The position numbers were made by a program, and so were the translations under genes. Source: Streptomyces sp. MZ04 (GTDB lineage: Bacteria > Actinomycetota > Actinomycetes > Streptomycetales > Streptomycetaceae). From it: 63,506 bases of DNA. The DNA lies in assembly GCF_004684775.1 (NCBI RefSeq), contig NZ_SRIC01000014.1, positions 1-63,506 of the forward strand, written 5' to 3'. Positions within the stretch are counted from its first letter, which is position 1; every line of letters starts with the position of its first letter. The notes beneath the pieces were generated by a model. That model had not been told where the DNA came from and did no database searches. It saw nothing but the letters and a program-made list of their open reading frames with translations. Of the stretch, positions 1 to 8,082 are shown in pieces.

Positions 1-9
1 TTCATGAGC

Positions 10-43
10 GTCTCGTGGGCTCGGAGATGTGTATAAGAGCCAG
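10..43 (+). other. Sequencing adapter remnant (Nextera transposase end), not genomic
   Basis: Bases 10-43 match the Nextera read-2 transposition adapter (begins GTCTCGTGGGCTCGG, ends TATAAGAGNCAG) with one mismatch at position 40 (c for a). Any translation through it gives the artefactual peptide MGSEMCIR, which is not a real N terminus. Bases 1-9 are therefore also suspect. The biological sequence starts at about base 44. Confidence 0.95.
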
Positions 44-44
44 C

Positions 45-1373
45 TCCTCGGGCGGGCTCGTGCTCGACGAGACGACCCTGGTCGTGCCGCTGCGGGCCGG
101 GAACAGCACGCTGGGACTCGTCACGTTCCTGCGCGGCGGCGGCTCGGCCACCTTCGACAGCGGCGAAGTGGCACTGGCCGACGAGTTGGTCGCCCGTACG
201 GCCGTGTCCATCGACAACGCCCGCCGCTTCACCCGTGAGCGCACCGCATCCCTGGCCCTCCAGCGCCAGTTGCTGCCGCAGCACGTGCCGGAGCAGTCGG
301 CGGTCGACCTGGCCTACCGCTATCTGCCCACGGACGACGTGACAGGGGTCGGCGGCGACTGGTTCGACGTCATCCCGCTGTCCGGCACCCGGGTCGGACT
401 CGTCGTCGGAGACGTGGTCGGCCACGGTCTGCAGGCCGCCGCCACCATGGGACGGCTGCGTACGACCGTACGCGCGTTCGCCCAGATGGACTTGGATCCC
501 GTCGAGCTGCTTTCACGGCTCGACGATCTGGTGGCGCAGTCGGCGGAGGAGCAGCGGGCCGAGCTGGGGACACCCGACGGTACGTACGCCGATGTGACCA
601 CCGGGGCGACCTGCCTCTACGCGGTCTACGACCCGGTGTCGCGGCGCTGTGTCATGGCCAGGGCCGGGCATCTGCCGCCGGCGGTCGTCGACCCGGACGG
701 CCGGGTGTCCTTCCCGGAACTGCCGGCAGGACCGCCGCTGGGCCTCGGCGGCCTGCCGTTCGAGTCGATGGAGATCGAGCTGCCGGTGGGCAGCCTGCTC
801 GCACTCTTCACCGACGGCCTGGTCGAGGCCCGCGACCGCGACATCGATCACGGACTCGACACCCTGGGCCTGGTACTCAGCGACCGGCACGCGTCACTCG
901 AGGAACTGTGCGACCGGGCCGTGGCGGAACTCCTGCCGGACGGCTCGACGGCCGACGACACCGCCCTGCTGCTCGTCCGCACCCGCGAACTCGACACGTC
1001 GCAGGTCATCGAATGGGAGCTGTCCGCGGAACCGGTCGCCGCGGGCCGCGCCCGGGACCTGGCCACCCAGCAGCTGCACGACTGGGGCCTCGAGGAGCTG
1101 TCGTTCGCGACCGAGCTCGTCGTCAGCGAGCTGGTGACGAACGCGGTCAGGTACGCCGAGGGACCGATCCAAGTACGCCTCATCCGTGACCGCACCCTCC
1201 TGTGCGAGGTCGCGGACAGGGGCCACACCTCACCGCACCTGCGCCACAGCGGCGATGAGGACGAGGGCGGGCGCGGCCTGTTCATCGTCGCGCAGCTCGT
1301 CCAGAGGTGGGGAACGCGCTACACCCCCTCCGGCAAGACCATCTGGACCGAACAGGCCTTCCCTACTCGCTGA
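45..1373 (+). CDS. GAF / SpoIIE-type PP2C phosphatase / HATPase protein, 5' truncated by contig edge
   Basis: This is the C-terminal part (about 440 residues) of a streptomycete signalling protein. The first 60 or so residues look like the end of a GAF domain. Residues about 70-310 are a SpoIIE-type PP2C phosphatase with the metal-binding signatures GGDWFDV and GDVVGHG. The last 120 residues are an RsbW-type ATPase domain with the N-box ELVTNAVRYA and the G box GGRGLF. Such proteins control anti-sigma-factor antagonists by dephosphorylation and phosphorylation; which sigma factor is not visible here. The true start lies outside the window, because the upstream open frame is adapter sequence. 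The gene runs toward the MerR remnant and overlaps its last bases. Confidence 0.9.
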   Translation, partial: SSGGLVLDETTLVVPLRAGNSTLGLVTFLRGGGSATFDSGEVALADELVARTAVSIDNARRFTRERTASLALQRQLLPQHVPEQSAVDLAYRYLPTDDVTGVGGDWFDVIPLSGTRVGLVVGDVVGHGLQAAATMGRLRTTVRAFAQMDLDPVELLSRLDDLVAQSAEEQRAELGTPDGTYADVTTGATCLYAVYDPVSRRCVMARAGHLPPAVVDPDGRVSFPELPAGPPLGLGGLPFESMEIELPVGSLLALFTDGLVEARDRDIDHGLDTLGLVLSDRHASLEELCDRAVAELLPDGSTADDTALLLVRTRELDTSQVIEWELSAEPVAAGRARDLATQQLHDWGLEELSFATELVVSELVTNAVRYAEGPIQVRLIRDRTLLCEVADRGHTSPHLRHSGDEDEGGRGLFIVAQLVQRWGTRYTPSGKTIWTEQAFPTR

Positions 1374-1828
1374 TCCTCACTCGCTCGTCCTCCGCTCGCA
1401 GTGCGGCGATCAGCCATTCGAACGCCGGTATGTGCGAGAGGACCGGCGGACGCCCATTGAGCACGGCGAGCAGCTGCCAGTACCGCTCCACCCAGGCGTC
1501 GACCTGCTCGGCGGTCGGGTCGGTGGGCAGGTGTTTCGGTACGGTGCGCATCGCTTGGGCGATGTGGGCGCCGGGCGCGTCGGGTTCGACACCGTGGAAG
1601 GTCTCGCTGACAAAGTCGTCGATGATCCGCTGCCGCTCGTCGGCGGACATCCGGGCCAGCTCGTGCATGAGTCTCATCTCCTTCGTCGTACTGCCATGCC
1701 GAGCGACCCGATCCAGCACCGCGCGCCGTACCTGCAGGGTGCGGATCTCCGCACCGGATGGTGCGCACGGAAAGCCCGGTGCGCCGGGCCAGTTCGCCGA
1801 TGGTCAGCATCTGGGTGTCGTCGCTCAC
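1363..1828 (-). pseudogene. MerR-family transcriptional regulator, internally deleted and frameshifted
   Basis: The N terminus is a clear MerR helix-turn-helix (MLTIGELARRTGLSVRTIR). Immediately after VRTIR the frame breaks, and the sequence continues in another frame at IRTLQVRRAVLDRVA, the start of the MerR coiled coil, followed by a C-terminal effector region of about 110 residues that stays open to 1363. Compared with full-length relatives about 60-70 residues are missing at the junction near 1755 (the HTH wing and first part of the dimer helix). The likely start is the GTG at 1828, right at the predicted transcription start (leaderless); an in-frame ATG lies at 1810. Without the wing and in two frames it cannot make a working repressor. 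An assembly collapse cannot be excluded. Confidence 0.8.
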
Positions 1829-1835
1829 GAGGTCA

Positions 1836-1866
1836 ACTCTCATCCCTCCAGCGGATGGAGAGTCAA
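1836..1866 (-). promoter_or_regulatory. MerR-type promoter/operator with 19-bp spacer
   Basis: On the minus strand TTGACT (1866-1861) is followed by the perfect dyad CTCCA-tccgc-TGGAG (1860-1846) and a weak -10 GAGAGT (1841-1836). The spacer of 19 bp is the over-long spacing typical of MerR-activated promoters. The predicted transcript starts within a base or two of the GTG at 1828. The -35 box overlaps the stop codon of the neighbouring monooxygenase. The operator is intact although its regulator gene is broken. Confidence 0.7.
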
Positions 1867-3284
1867 GCGCCCGCTCCAGGTGGTTCATCCGAGCCACCCA
1901 TCGGCACCCTGGTGCTCGCGGGGCGCGTGATGACCCGGCGTACCACCTTGGCGAGCATGGCCGGACGGAACAGGAGCGAGGGTGGGGCCGTCATGTTCAG
2001 CACGCGTACGAACCGTGCCCACACGCCCGGGTCGTGCACGGCGAGCGCGAAGACATGCCGGTTGTACCAGTGCGCGAAGCGTGCGGCCGGCGGTTGTCCG
2101 GCGGGTGCCCACATGAGGTCCGAGCTGGTGGCCATGGTCCAGGGGACCTGGATGACACGGGCCGCGGCGCGCTGGTAGGCGCGGCTGAGGCCGTCGAGTC
2201 CGGACGCCTCGGCCCGGCGGCGGCGCAGCAGGCGGCCGAGCAGCTCCGCTTCGAGCGCGGCGACCGTGAGGCCTTGTCCGTACACCGGGTTGAAGACGCA
2301 GAGCGCGTCGCCGACCGCGATCAGACGCTCGGGCCAGCGGGTGTTCTTGTGGTGCAGGCGCCACTCGTTGCCGGGGTTGGTGTAGCGGTGGATCTCTCCT
2401 TGCCGGGTGCCGCGCTTGATCTGTTCGGCGAGGCGGGGGTTGCCGAGGCTGTGGGCAAAGTCGAGGTAGCCCTCGTCGTCGGTGGGCGGCACGTGCTGGT
2501 CGACGCCGAGCAGGGAGCACATCCAGCGATGGTGCTCCACGGCCAGGACCACTCCGCCGCGCGGAACGCCGGGTGCGAAGGCCATCTGGTACGCGATGTC
2601 GAAGTCCTGCGGGTCGTGCGCGGGGCGTTCGTAGAGCGCGGAGGTGTAGGTGAACTTCGCTTTGATGACGGTCTTGGCGGACACCGGGAGCCGCGCGTCG
2701 GTGAGCCACCGGTCGAGGGACGTGGAGCGGCCCGAGGCGTCAACGACGAGGTCCGCGGTGACTTCCGTGGACTCGTCGGCGCCGTCGGTGCGGTATCGGA
2801 CCCGGTCCAGGCGGCCGGGGGCGACGCCCGTCACCGTCTCGCAGCGGGTCGCCGGGAGCAGTCGCACCGACGGGAGGGCCAACACCCTTTGCCGTAGGCG
2901 CCGTTCGAGCTCGTCGCGGGTAAAGCTCTGGATGGGTACGCCGACCGGGTCGGTGGGCGCATAGCCGGTCGGCAGCAGGAAGCTGATCCGCTCGCCGTAG
3001 TCGAGGACGGGCGCGCCCAGTTCCGCGAGCTCGGCCCGCAGCCCCGGGAAGAGGTCCTCCAGTACGTCGCCGCCCCGGGCGAGCAGTGCGTGCGCGTGGA
3101 AGCCCTGCGGGACATGGGGGTGCACGCCCGTGTCCGGCCGCACCGGGTCGCGCTCCAGGACGAGCACCTCGGTGAAGTGATCGGCCAGGACCCGCGCGGT
3201 CACGAGCCCGGCGTACCCGCCACCGACGACGACGGCCCGCCCCCAACGAGTGCCGGGGGACGAGCTGTTCTGGTTGTTGGCCAT
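1863..3284 (-). CDS. FAD-dependent monooxygenase/epoxidase-like oxidoreductase
   Basis: The 473-residue protein has an N-terminal Rossmann FAD motif (VVVGGGYAGLVTARVLADHF, residues about 18-37), a central LVVDASGR segment and the GD motif IAVGDALCVFNPVYGQG that contacts FAD ribose/pyrophosphate. These place it among class A flavin monooxygenases; the C-terminal part resembles the group that includes polyether epoxidases. The start at 3284 is chosen because AGGACAGG lies just upstream; the open frame extends 52 codons further without support. It is divergent from the 2-methylisoborneol operon with a 482-bp gap. Substrate unknown; action on a terpenoid is only a positional guess. Confidence 0.8.
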   Translation of the reverse strand: MANNQNSSSPGTRWGRAVVVGGGYAGLVTARVLADHFTEVLVLERDPVRPDTGVHPHVPQGFHAHALLARGGDVLEDLFPGLRAELAELGAPVLDYGERISFLLPTGYAPTDPVGVPIQSFTRDELERRLRQRVLALPSVRLLPATRCETVTGVAPGRLDRVRYRTDGADESTEVTADLVVDASGRSTSLDRWLTDARLPVSAKTVIKAKFTYTSALYERPAHDPQDFDIAYQMAFAPGVPRGGVVLAVEHHRWMCSLLGVDQHVPPTDDEGYLDFAHSLGNPRLAEQIKRGTRQGEIHRYTNPGNEWRLHHKNTRWPERLIAVGDALCVFNPVYGQGLTVAALEAELLGRLLRRRRAEASGLDGLSRAYQRAAARVIQVPWTMATSSDLMWAPAGQPPAARFAHWYNRHVFALAVHDPGVWARFVRVLNMTAPPSLLFRPAMLAKVVRRVITRPASTRVPMGGSDEPPGAGA

Positions 3285-3766
3285 GGCTGGTCCTGTCCTT
3301 AGGGAGCCGCAGCAGTGCCTACCGCAGTTTGGTCCCGGTCGTGGTCCTGTCCAGAGGGGGTCTGTCGCGTTTCCGACGCCTTGACGCCTTATCGGCCGCG
3401 GCGCACGGGGGACGGTGGCGGCGGCGTGCGGGCGCCCCAATCGCCCCGATCGCCCACGACGGCCTGGATGTACGGCACTTCAGCGGCTCGCCACTCGTCG
3501 GTCGCGCATCGCGCAAGCAACCGGCGGTTCGTCAAAACCCGCCGCCGATCGGGGCTGAAACCCGCCGGTACCTGCGCAAACATCGCGCGGGCTCGATCAT
3601 CGTATCGAGTTAATATCGGCGACTTTCCATGGCCCGAGCGGCCGGGCGGCCGTTAGTGTTCCCCTGGATCTGGCCGGATTCCCGTTCGTATACCCCCTTT
3701 TCGCTCCTATCGCCCGATGACGTCCGCATACGTACGCCACCGCCCTGACCAAGGAGAGCTAGCCCG
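3285..3766. other. Divergent intergenic region upstream of the 2-MIB operon
   Basis: The 482 bp contain no supportable gene on either strand. The region should hold promoters for the leftward monooxygenase and the rightward encapsulin operon, but I cannot point to a convincing -10/-35 pair. The only clear element is the AAGGAGAG ribosome binding site just before 3767. Confidence 0.6.
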
Positions 3767-5179
3767 ATGACTGTTGACTCGAGCCCGGAAGCGCAAGTGG
3801 AGCTGCCGCGGCAATCCAGCCTCGGCACGGCTGCTGCCCGCAACCTCGCCACCACCACCAAGTCCGCCCCGCAGATGCAGGAGATCACCTCCCGCTGGCT
3901 GCTGCGGATGCTCCCCTGGGTGGAGACCAAGGGCGGGGCCTACCGGGTCAACCGTCGCCTGACCTACACCGTCGGCGACGGCAGCGTGGAGTTCGTCCAG
4001 GACGGCTCCGACGTGCGGGTGATCCCCCGCGAACTCGGTGAACTGGCCCTGCTGCGCGGCTTCGACGACGTGGAGGTGCTCACCGCCATCGCCGACCGGT
4101 GCGTCCAGCGCGACTTCCGGATCGGCGAGACGCTGGTCGAGCGCGGGACTCCCGCGGATCAGCTGCATCTGATCGCCCACGGCCGCGTCAGCCAGACCAC
4201 CGTCGGCAGGTACGGCGACGAGGTCGCCCTGGACGTACTCGCCGATGGCGACCGGTTCGGCGAGAACGCCCTGCTTGACGAGGACGCCCTGTGGGACCAG
4301 ACGGCAACGGCCGAGACCTCGGGCACCCTGCTCACCCTGTCTCGCGCCGACTTCGCGGCCGTCCTGGCCACGGCGCCGGGACTCCGGGACCACCTCGAAG
4401 AGTTCACAGCGCTTTCCCGACGTCGGCAGAACCATCGCGGCGAGGCGGAGATCGCGATGTCGGCCGGCCACACCGGCGAGCATGAACTGCCCGGCGCGTT
4501 CGCCGACTACGAACTGAAACCGCGCGAGTACGAACTCTCGGTCGCCCAGACCATTCTGCGGATCCACACGAGGGTCGCCGACCTCTACAACGGCCCGATG
4601 AACCAGACCGAGGAGCAACTCAGGCTCACGGTCGAGGCGTTGCGCGAGCGCCAGGAGCACGAGCTCATCAACAACCGGGAGTTCGGGCTCCTCCACAACG
4701 CCGCCTTCAAGCAGCGCATCCAGACGCACTCCGGACCGCCGACGCCGGACGACCTGGACGAGCTGCTCTGCCGCCGTCGCGGGTCGAAGTTCTTCCTCGC
4801 GCACCCCAAGACGATCGCGGCGATCGGGCGTGAGTTCAACGCGCGCGGGCTCTATCCGGACCATGTCGACCTCGGCGGCCAGCAGGTACCGGCCTGGCGC
4901 GGGGTCCCGATCCTGCCCTGCAACAAGATCCCCATCACCGACGAGAAGACCAGCTCGATCCTCTGCATGCGTACCGGCGAGGAGAACCAGGGCGTCATCG
5001 GGCTGCATCAGACCGGTCTGCCGGACGAGTACGAACCGGGCCTGTCGGTCCGCTTCATGGGCGTCGACGAGAAGGCCATCACGTCCTACCTCGTCAGCAC
5101 CTACTACTCCGCCGCCATCCTGGTGCCGGACGCGGTCGGTGTGCTCGAGAACGTGCAGATCGCCCACTGGCCCAGGTAG
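3767..5179 (+). CDS. cnb: Family 2B encapsulin nanocompartment shell protein with cyclic-nucleotide-binding-like domain
   Basis: The 470-residue protein matches the shell proteins that accompany 2-methylisoborneol synthases (SCO7699-like). The N-terminal arm (about 1-90) and the large C-terminal part (about 215-470) have the encapsulin HK97-like character. A cNMP-binding-like beta-roll is inserted between them (about 95-205; [10 protein letters not shown] ... [10 protein letters not shown]). Family 2B shells self-assemble into protein cages that enclose a terpene cyclase. ATG start with GGAGAG 9 bases upstream. It is the first gene of the operon; its stop is followed closely by the cyclase. 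Ligand binding by the inserted domain is not shown by the sequence. Confidence 0.93.
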   Translation: MTVDSSPEAQVELPRQSSLGTAAARNLATTTKSAPQMQEITSRWLLRMLPWVETKGGAYRVNRRLTYTVGDGSVEFVQDGSDVRVIPRELGELALLRGFDDVEVLTAIADRCVQRDFRIGETLVERGTPADQLHLIAHGRVSQTTVGRYGDEVALDVLADGDRFGENALLDEDALWDQTATAETSGTLLTLSRADFAAVLATAPGLRDHLEEFTALSRRRQNHRGEAEIAMSAGHTGEHELPGAFADYELKPREYELSVAQTILRIHTRVADLYNGPMNQTEEQLRLTVEALRERQEHELINNREFGLLHNAAFKQRIQTHSGPPTPDDLDELLCRRRGSKFFLAHPKTIAAIGREFNARGLYPDHVDLGGQQVPAWRGVPILPCNKIPITDEKTSSILCMRTGEENQGVIGLHQTGLPDEYEPGLSVRFMGVDEKAITSYLVSTYYSAAILVPDAVGVLENVQIAHWPR

Positions 5180-5214
5180 TGGACCCGCTCGCCCACCCCA
5201 CCGAGGAGCCATGG

Positions 5215-6492
5215 ATGCCCGCGCCTGAGCCGACACCTCCGCGGTCGAGCCTGCCGGAGGCCGCTTCCCACTTCGGGGCGCACGTACTCGCCGACGCCGC
5301 GGCCCGCGCCCACGACATCACGGCCGCCACCGGAGGCCCGCCCTCCGTATCGTCCTTGCCCACCCCGGCAGCTGCGGCTCCCGCACCGAACCCCGACCTG
5401 TCACGGATCCTGCGTGGCCCCAGCGGCCTGGGCACGGCGGGCCTGCGGCTGATCCTGCGGGAGGAGCCGCCGCTGCCTTCGGAGCCGCCGACGGCGCTGG
5501 CCGCTCCGGCGGAAGGCACGCCGATCCCGGGGCTCTACTTCCACCCGGTGCCCGAGCCCGACCCGGTGCGGGTCGAGGAGGTCAGCCGCAGGATCAAGTC
5601 CTGGGCGCTGGACGAGGTTTCGCTGTATCCCGATGACTGGGAGGACCAGTTCGACGGCTTCTCCGTGGGCCGCTACATGGTCGCCTGTCATCCGGACGCG
5701 CCCACCGTCGACCACCTGATGATCGCCACACGCCTGATGGTGGCCGAGAACGCGGTGGACGACTGCTACTGCGAGGACCACGGGGGCTCGCCCGTCGGCC
5801 TCGGCGAACGTCTGCTCCTTGCGCACACCGCCCTGGATCCCGTGTACACGACGCGGGAGTACCAGCCGCAATGGGCGAAGTCGCTCCACGCGGACGCGCC
5901 TCGGCGCGCCTACAGCTCCGCCATGGAGTACTTCGTCCAGACGGGCAGCCCCGCGCAGGCCGACCGGTTCCGGCACGACATGGCACGGCTGCACCTGGGC
6001 TACCTCGCCGAAGCCGCCTGGGCCCAGCTGGAACACGTACCCGAGGTGTGGGAGTACCTGGCGATGCGCCAGTTCAACAACTTCCGCCCCTGCCCGACCA
6101 TCACCGACACCGTCGGCGGCTACGAACTGCCGGCGGACCTGCACGCCCAGCCGGCCATGCAGAAGGTCATCGCCCTCGCGGGGAACGCGACGACCATCGT
6201 GAACGACCTGTACTCGTACACCAAGGAACTCGACGCTCCGGGCGTGCACTTGAACCTGCCGGTCGTGATCGCCGAACGCGAGGGACTCTCCGAGCGGGAC
6301 GCCTATCTGAAGTCGGTCGAGGTCCACAACGACCTCATGCACGACTTCGAGACCGAAGCCGCGGCCCTGGCCGCCGCCTGCCCCGTCCCCACCGTGCAGC
6401 GCTTCCTGCGGGGCGTCGCCTCCTGGGTCGACGGCAACCACTACTGGCACCAGACCAACACGTACCGCTACAGCCTGCCCGACTTCTGGTAA
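5215..6492 (+). CDS. tpc: 2-methylisoborneol synthase (terpene cyclase, encapsulin cargo)
   Basis: This class I terpene cyclase turns 2-methyl-geranyl diphosphate into the odorant 2-methylisoborneol. The Asp-rich Mg-binding motif is DDCYCED (about residues 182-188) and the NSE triad is NDLYSYTKE (about 330-338), both as in streptomycete 2-MIB synthases. The first 110 or so residues are Pro/Ala-rich and probably disordered, as known for the segment that loads the enzyme into family 2B encapsulins; a conserved-looking patch LSRILRGPSGLGTAGLRL lies at about 62-79. I chose ATG 5215 (425 residues) because GAGGAG lies 7 bases upstream; a GTG at 5179 overlapping the shell stop is the alternative (437 residues). 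Confidence 0.95.
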   Translation: MPAPEPTPPRSSLPEAASHFGAHVLADAAARAHDITAATGGPPSVSSLPTPAAAAPAPNPDLSRILRGPSGLGTAGLRLILREEPPLPSEPPTALAAPAEGTPIPGLYFHPVPEPDPVRVEEVSRRIKSWALDEVSLYPDDWEDQFDGFSVGRYMVACHPDAPTVDHLMIATRLMVAENAVDDCYCEDHGGSPVGLGERLLLAHTALDPVYTTREYQPQWAKSLHADAPRRAYSSAMEYFVQTGSPAQADRFRHDMARLHLGYLAEAAWAQLEHVPEVWEYLAMRQFNNFRPCPTITDTVGGYELPADLHAQPAMQKVIALAGNATTIVNDLYSYTKELDAPGVHLNLPVVIAEREGLSERDAYLKSVEVHNDLMHDFETEAAALAAACPVPTVQRFLRGVASWVDGNHYWHQTNTYRYSLPDFW

Positions 6493-6511
6493 GAGAAGTT
6501 CCGGTAAGAGA
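6481..6511 (+). repeat. 15-bp tandem duplication containing the cyclase stop codon
   Basis: The sequence TTCTGGTAAGAGAAG is followed directly by TTCCGGTAAGAGAAT. The first copy carries the TAA stop of the cyclase, the second an in-register TAA just before the ATG of the methyltransferase. The duplication forms the whole spacer between the two genes. Confidence 0.8.
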
Positions 6512-7417
6512 ATGGATTCATCTGTGACCAGCACCGAACTCACCGCGCCCGCCCCCACCACCGGCACCTCCCTGCGCATTCCCGGCCCCACGACGCCCTA
6601 CCAGGGGGACATCGCCCGCTACTGGGACGGGGAGGCCAGGCCCGTGAACCTGCGTCTCGGCGATGTCGACGGTCTGTACCACCACCACTACGGCATCGGT
6701 GACGTCGACCATGCCGCGCTCGGCGACGCCGAGGACAGCGAGAGCGAGAAGAAGCTGATCGCCGAGCTCCACCGACTGGAGTCGGCGCAGGCCGAGTTCC
6801 TCCTGGGGCACCTCGGTGACATCGGGCCCGGCGACACCCTGATGGACGCCGGCTGCGGCCGCGGCGGCTCGATGGTGATGGCGCACCAGCGCTTCGGCTG
6901 CAAGGTCGAAGGGGTCACGCTGTCGGCCAAGCAGGCCGACTTCGCCAACAAGCGTGCGCGTGAGCTCCGCCTCCAGGACCATGTCCGCGCCCGCGTGTGC
7001 AACATGCTCGCCACACCCTTCGAGACCGGGCAGGCCGCGGCCTCGTGGAACAACGAGTCGAGCATGTACGTCGACCTGCACGACCTCTTCGCCGAACACT
7101 CCCGCGTCCTCCAGGTCGGCGGTCGCTATGTGACCATCACCGGCTGCTGGAACCCGCGGTACGGCCAGCCGTCGAAGTGGGTCTCGCAGATCAACGCGCA
7201 CTTCGAGTGCAACATCCACTCGCGCCGCGAGTACCTGCGCGCCATGGCCGACAACCGTCTCGTCCCGCAGGCCGTCGTCGACCTCACCCCCGACACCCTG
7301 CCGTACTGGGAACTGCGGGCAACGTCCTCGCTGGTCACGGGAATTGAGGACGCCTTCATCAACTCCTACAGGGACGGGTCCTTCCAGTACCTGCTCATCG
7401 CGGCCGACCGTGTCTGA
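6512..7417 (+). CDS. mtf: Geranyl diphosphate 2-C-methyltransferase
   Basis: This SAM-dependent enzyme (301 residues) methylates C2 of geranyl diphosphate, giving the C11 substrate of the 2-MIB synthase encoded just upstream. The SAM-binding motif DAGCGRGGS is at about 111-119, and the overall sequence follows the SCO7701 type. The ATG at 6512 is used; a GTG at 6524 is a possible alternative since no strong ribosome binding site precedes either. The stop is followed by a second stop-containing copy (CTGACCTCG twice) and then a strong terminator. Shell, cyclase and methyltransferase form one transcription unit. Confidence 0.93.
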   Translation: MDSSVTSTELTAPAPTTGTSLRIPGPTTPYQGDIARYWDGEARPVNLRLGDVDGLYHHHYGIGDVDHAALGDAEDSESEKKLIAELHRLESAQAEFLLGHLGDIGPGDTLMDAGCGRGGSMVMAHQRFGCKVEGVTLSAKQADFANKRARELRLQDHVRARVCNMLATPFETGQAAASWNNESSMYVDLHDLFAEHSRVLQVGGRYVTITGCWNPRYGQPSKWVSQINAHFECNIHSRREYLRAMADNRLVPQAVVDLTPDTLPYWELRATSSLVTGIEDAFINSYRDGSFQYLLIAADRV

Positions 7418-7444
7418 CCTCGTCTTCTGACCTCGCCTGAGGGG

Positions 7445-7474
7445 CAGGGCCCGTTCCCGACGGAACGGGCCCTG
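7445..7474 (+). terminator. Strong stem-loop closing the 2-MIB operon
   Basis: A perfect 13-bp stem (CAGGGCCCGTTCC / GGAACGGGCCCTG) with a cgac loop begins 27 bases after the methyltransferase stop. No long T run follows, as is usual in high-GC actinomycetes. Being symmetrical it may act in both directions. Confidence 0.85.
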
Positions 7475-7999
7475 TTCGCCGCCGCCGCAGGGATGGTGGA
7501 AGGCGGTGAGGGATCCGGTCCAATTGCCTTCGGGGTGGTCCATCTCGCAGCCGCAGCCGTAGTGCAGCCAGGCTGCGCATACGGCCGTCGCCGTTCTCCG
7601 CAGGGCCCACGCTCACGGTGTCCTCCGGGTGGTAGACACCGACGACGTCACGGTCGCGGTCGTGCGCCGTGTCACGCCAACCGGTCGGGTACGCCCACCA
7701 GTTGTCGCGGTACGAACCCTCGAGGCCATCGCAGTACGCGGCCGAGGTGTCGGCGTGGTGGTCGCAGTCGCGGAACGCGCCCAGCGGCACCCGGTCGCCG
7801 TTGAAGTCCTCGGCGAGGACCTGCCAGAACGGCCCGCAGTCACCTCGGGGAAGGCCGGTGCCGGAGGTGGCGGCGCAGGCGTCGGCCGACGTGGTGCTCC
7901 CCCGGCACTCGGGATGGACAACAGGGCGGCGAGAAGAACGGTGCCGATCGCCGCGAGGACGACCGGCCTTCCTCGTCTCGCCGCCGCGTGTGATCCCAT
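7475..7999 (-). pseudogene. Secreted Cys-rich protein of unknown family, frameshifted at least twice
   Basis: A good signal peptide starts at ATG 7999 (RRGRPVVLAAIGTVLLAALL ending near AGG) with GGAAGGG upstream. High third-position GC then moves to another frame after a run of five G near 7905, giving DCGPFWQVLAEDFNGD, DCDHH and CDGLEGSYRDNWWAYPTGW, and moves again near 7570, giving HYGCGCEMDHPEGNW. No single frame covers the protein, and no stop is evident before the terminator, so the 3' end is uncertain. I do not recognise the family. Two shifts make a single base-calling error unlikely to be the whole explanation. Confidence 0.6.
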
Positions 8000-8082
8000 C
8001 GCGATGCCCTTCCTGGGAAGGGGTCATCCTCGCCGAGCGCGCGACGCCCCGCCATACCCGTGCGTCGCCGTGGAAGAACTCC

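Noticed and set aside
15..44. Apparent N terminus MGSEMCIRA of the first protein
   Set aside because: Translation of adapter sequence, not genome.
3285..3766. Small antisense frames in the gap upstream of the 2-MIB operon
   Set aside because: No ribosome binding sites, poor codon bias and no family similarity.
3707..5236. Long minus-strand open frame (509 codons) opposite the encapsulin gene
   Set aside because: Typical antisense shadow in high-GC DNA: Val/Arg/Glu/Leu-rich, no domain, and the plus strand holds a complete conserved protein.
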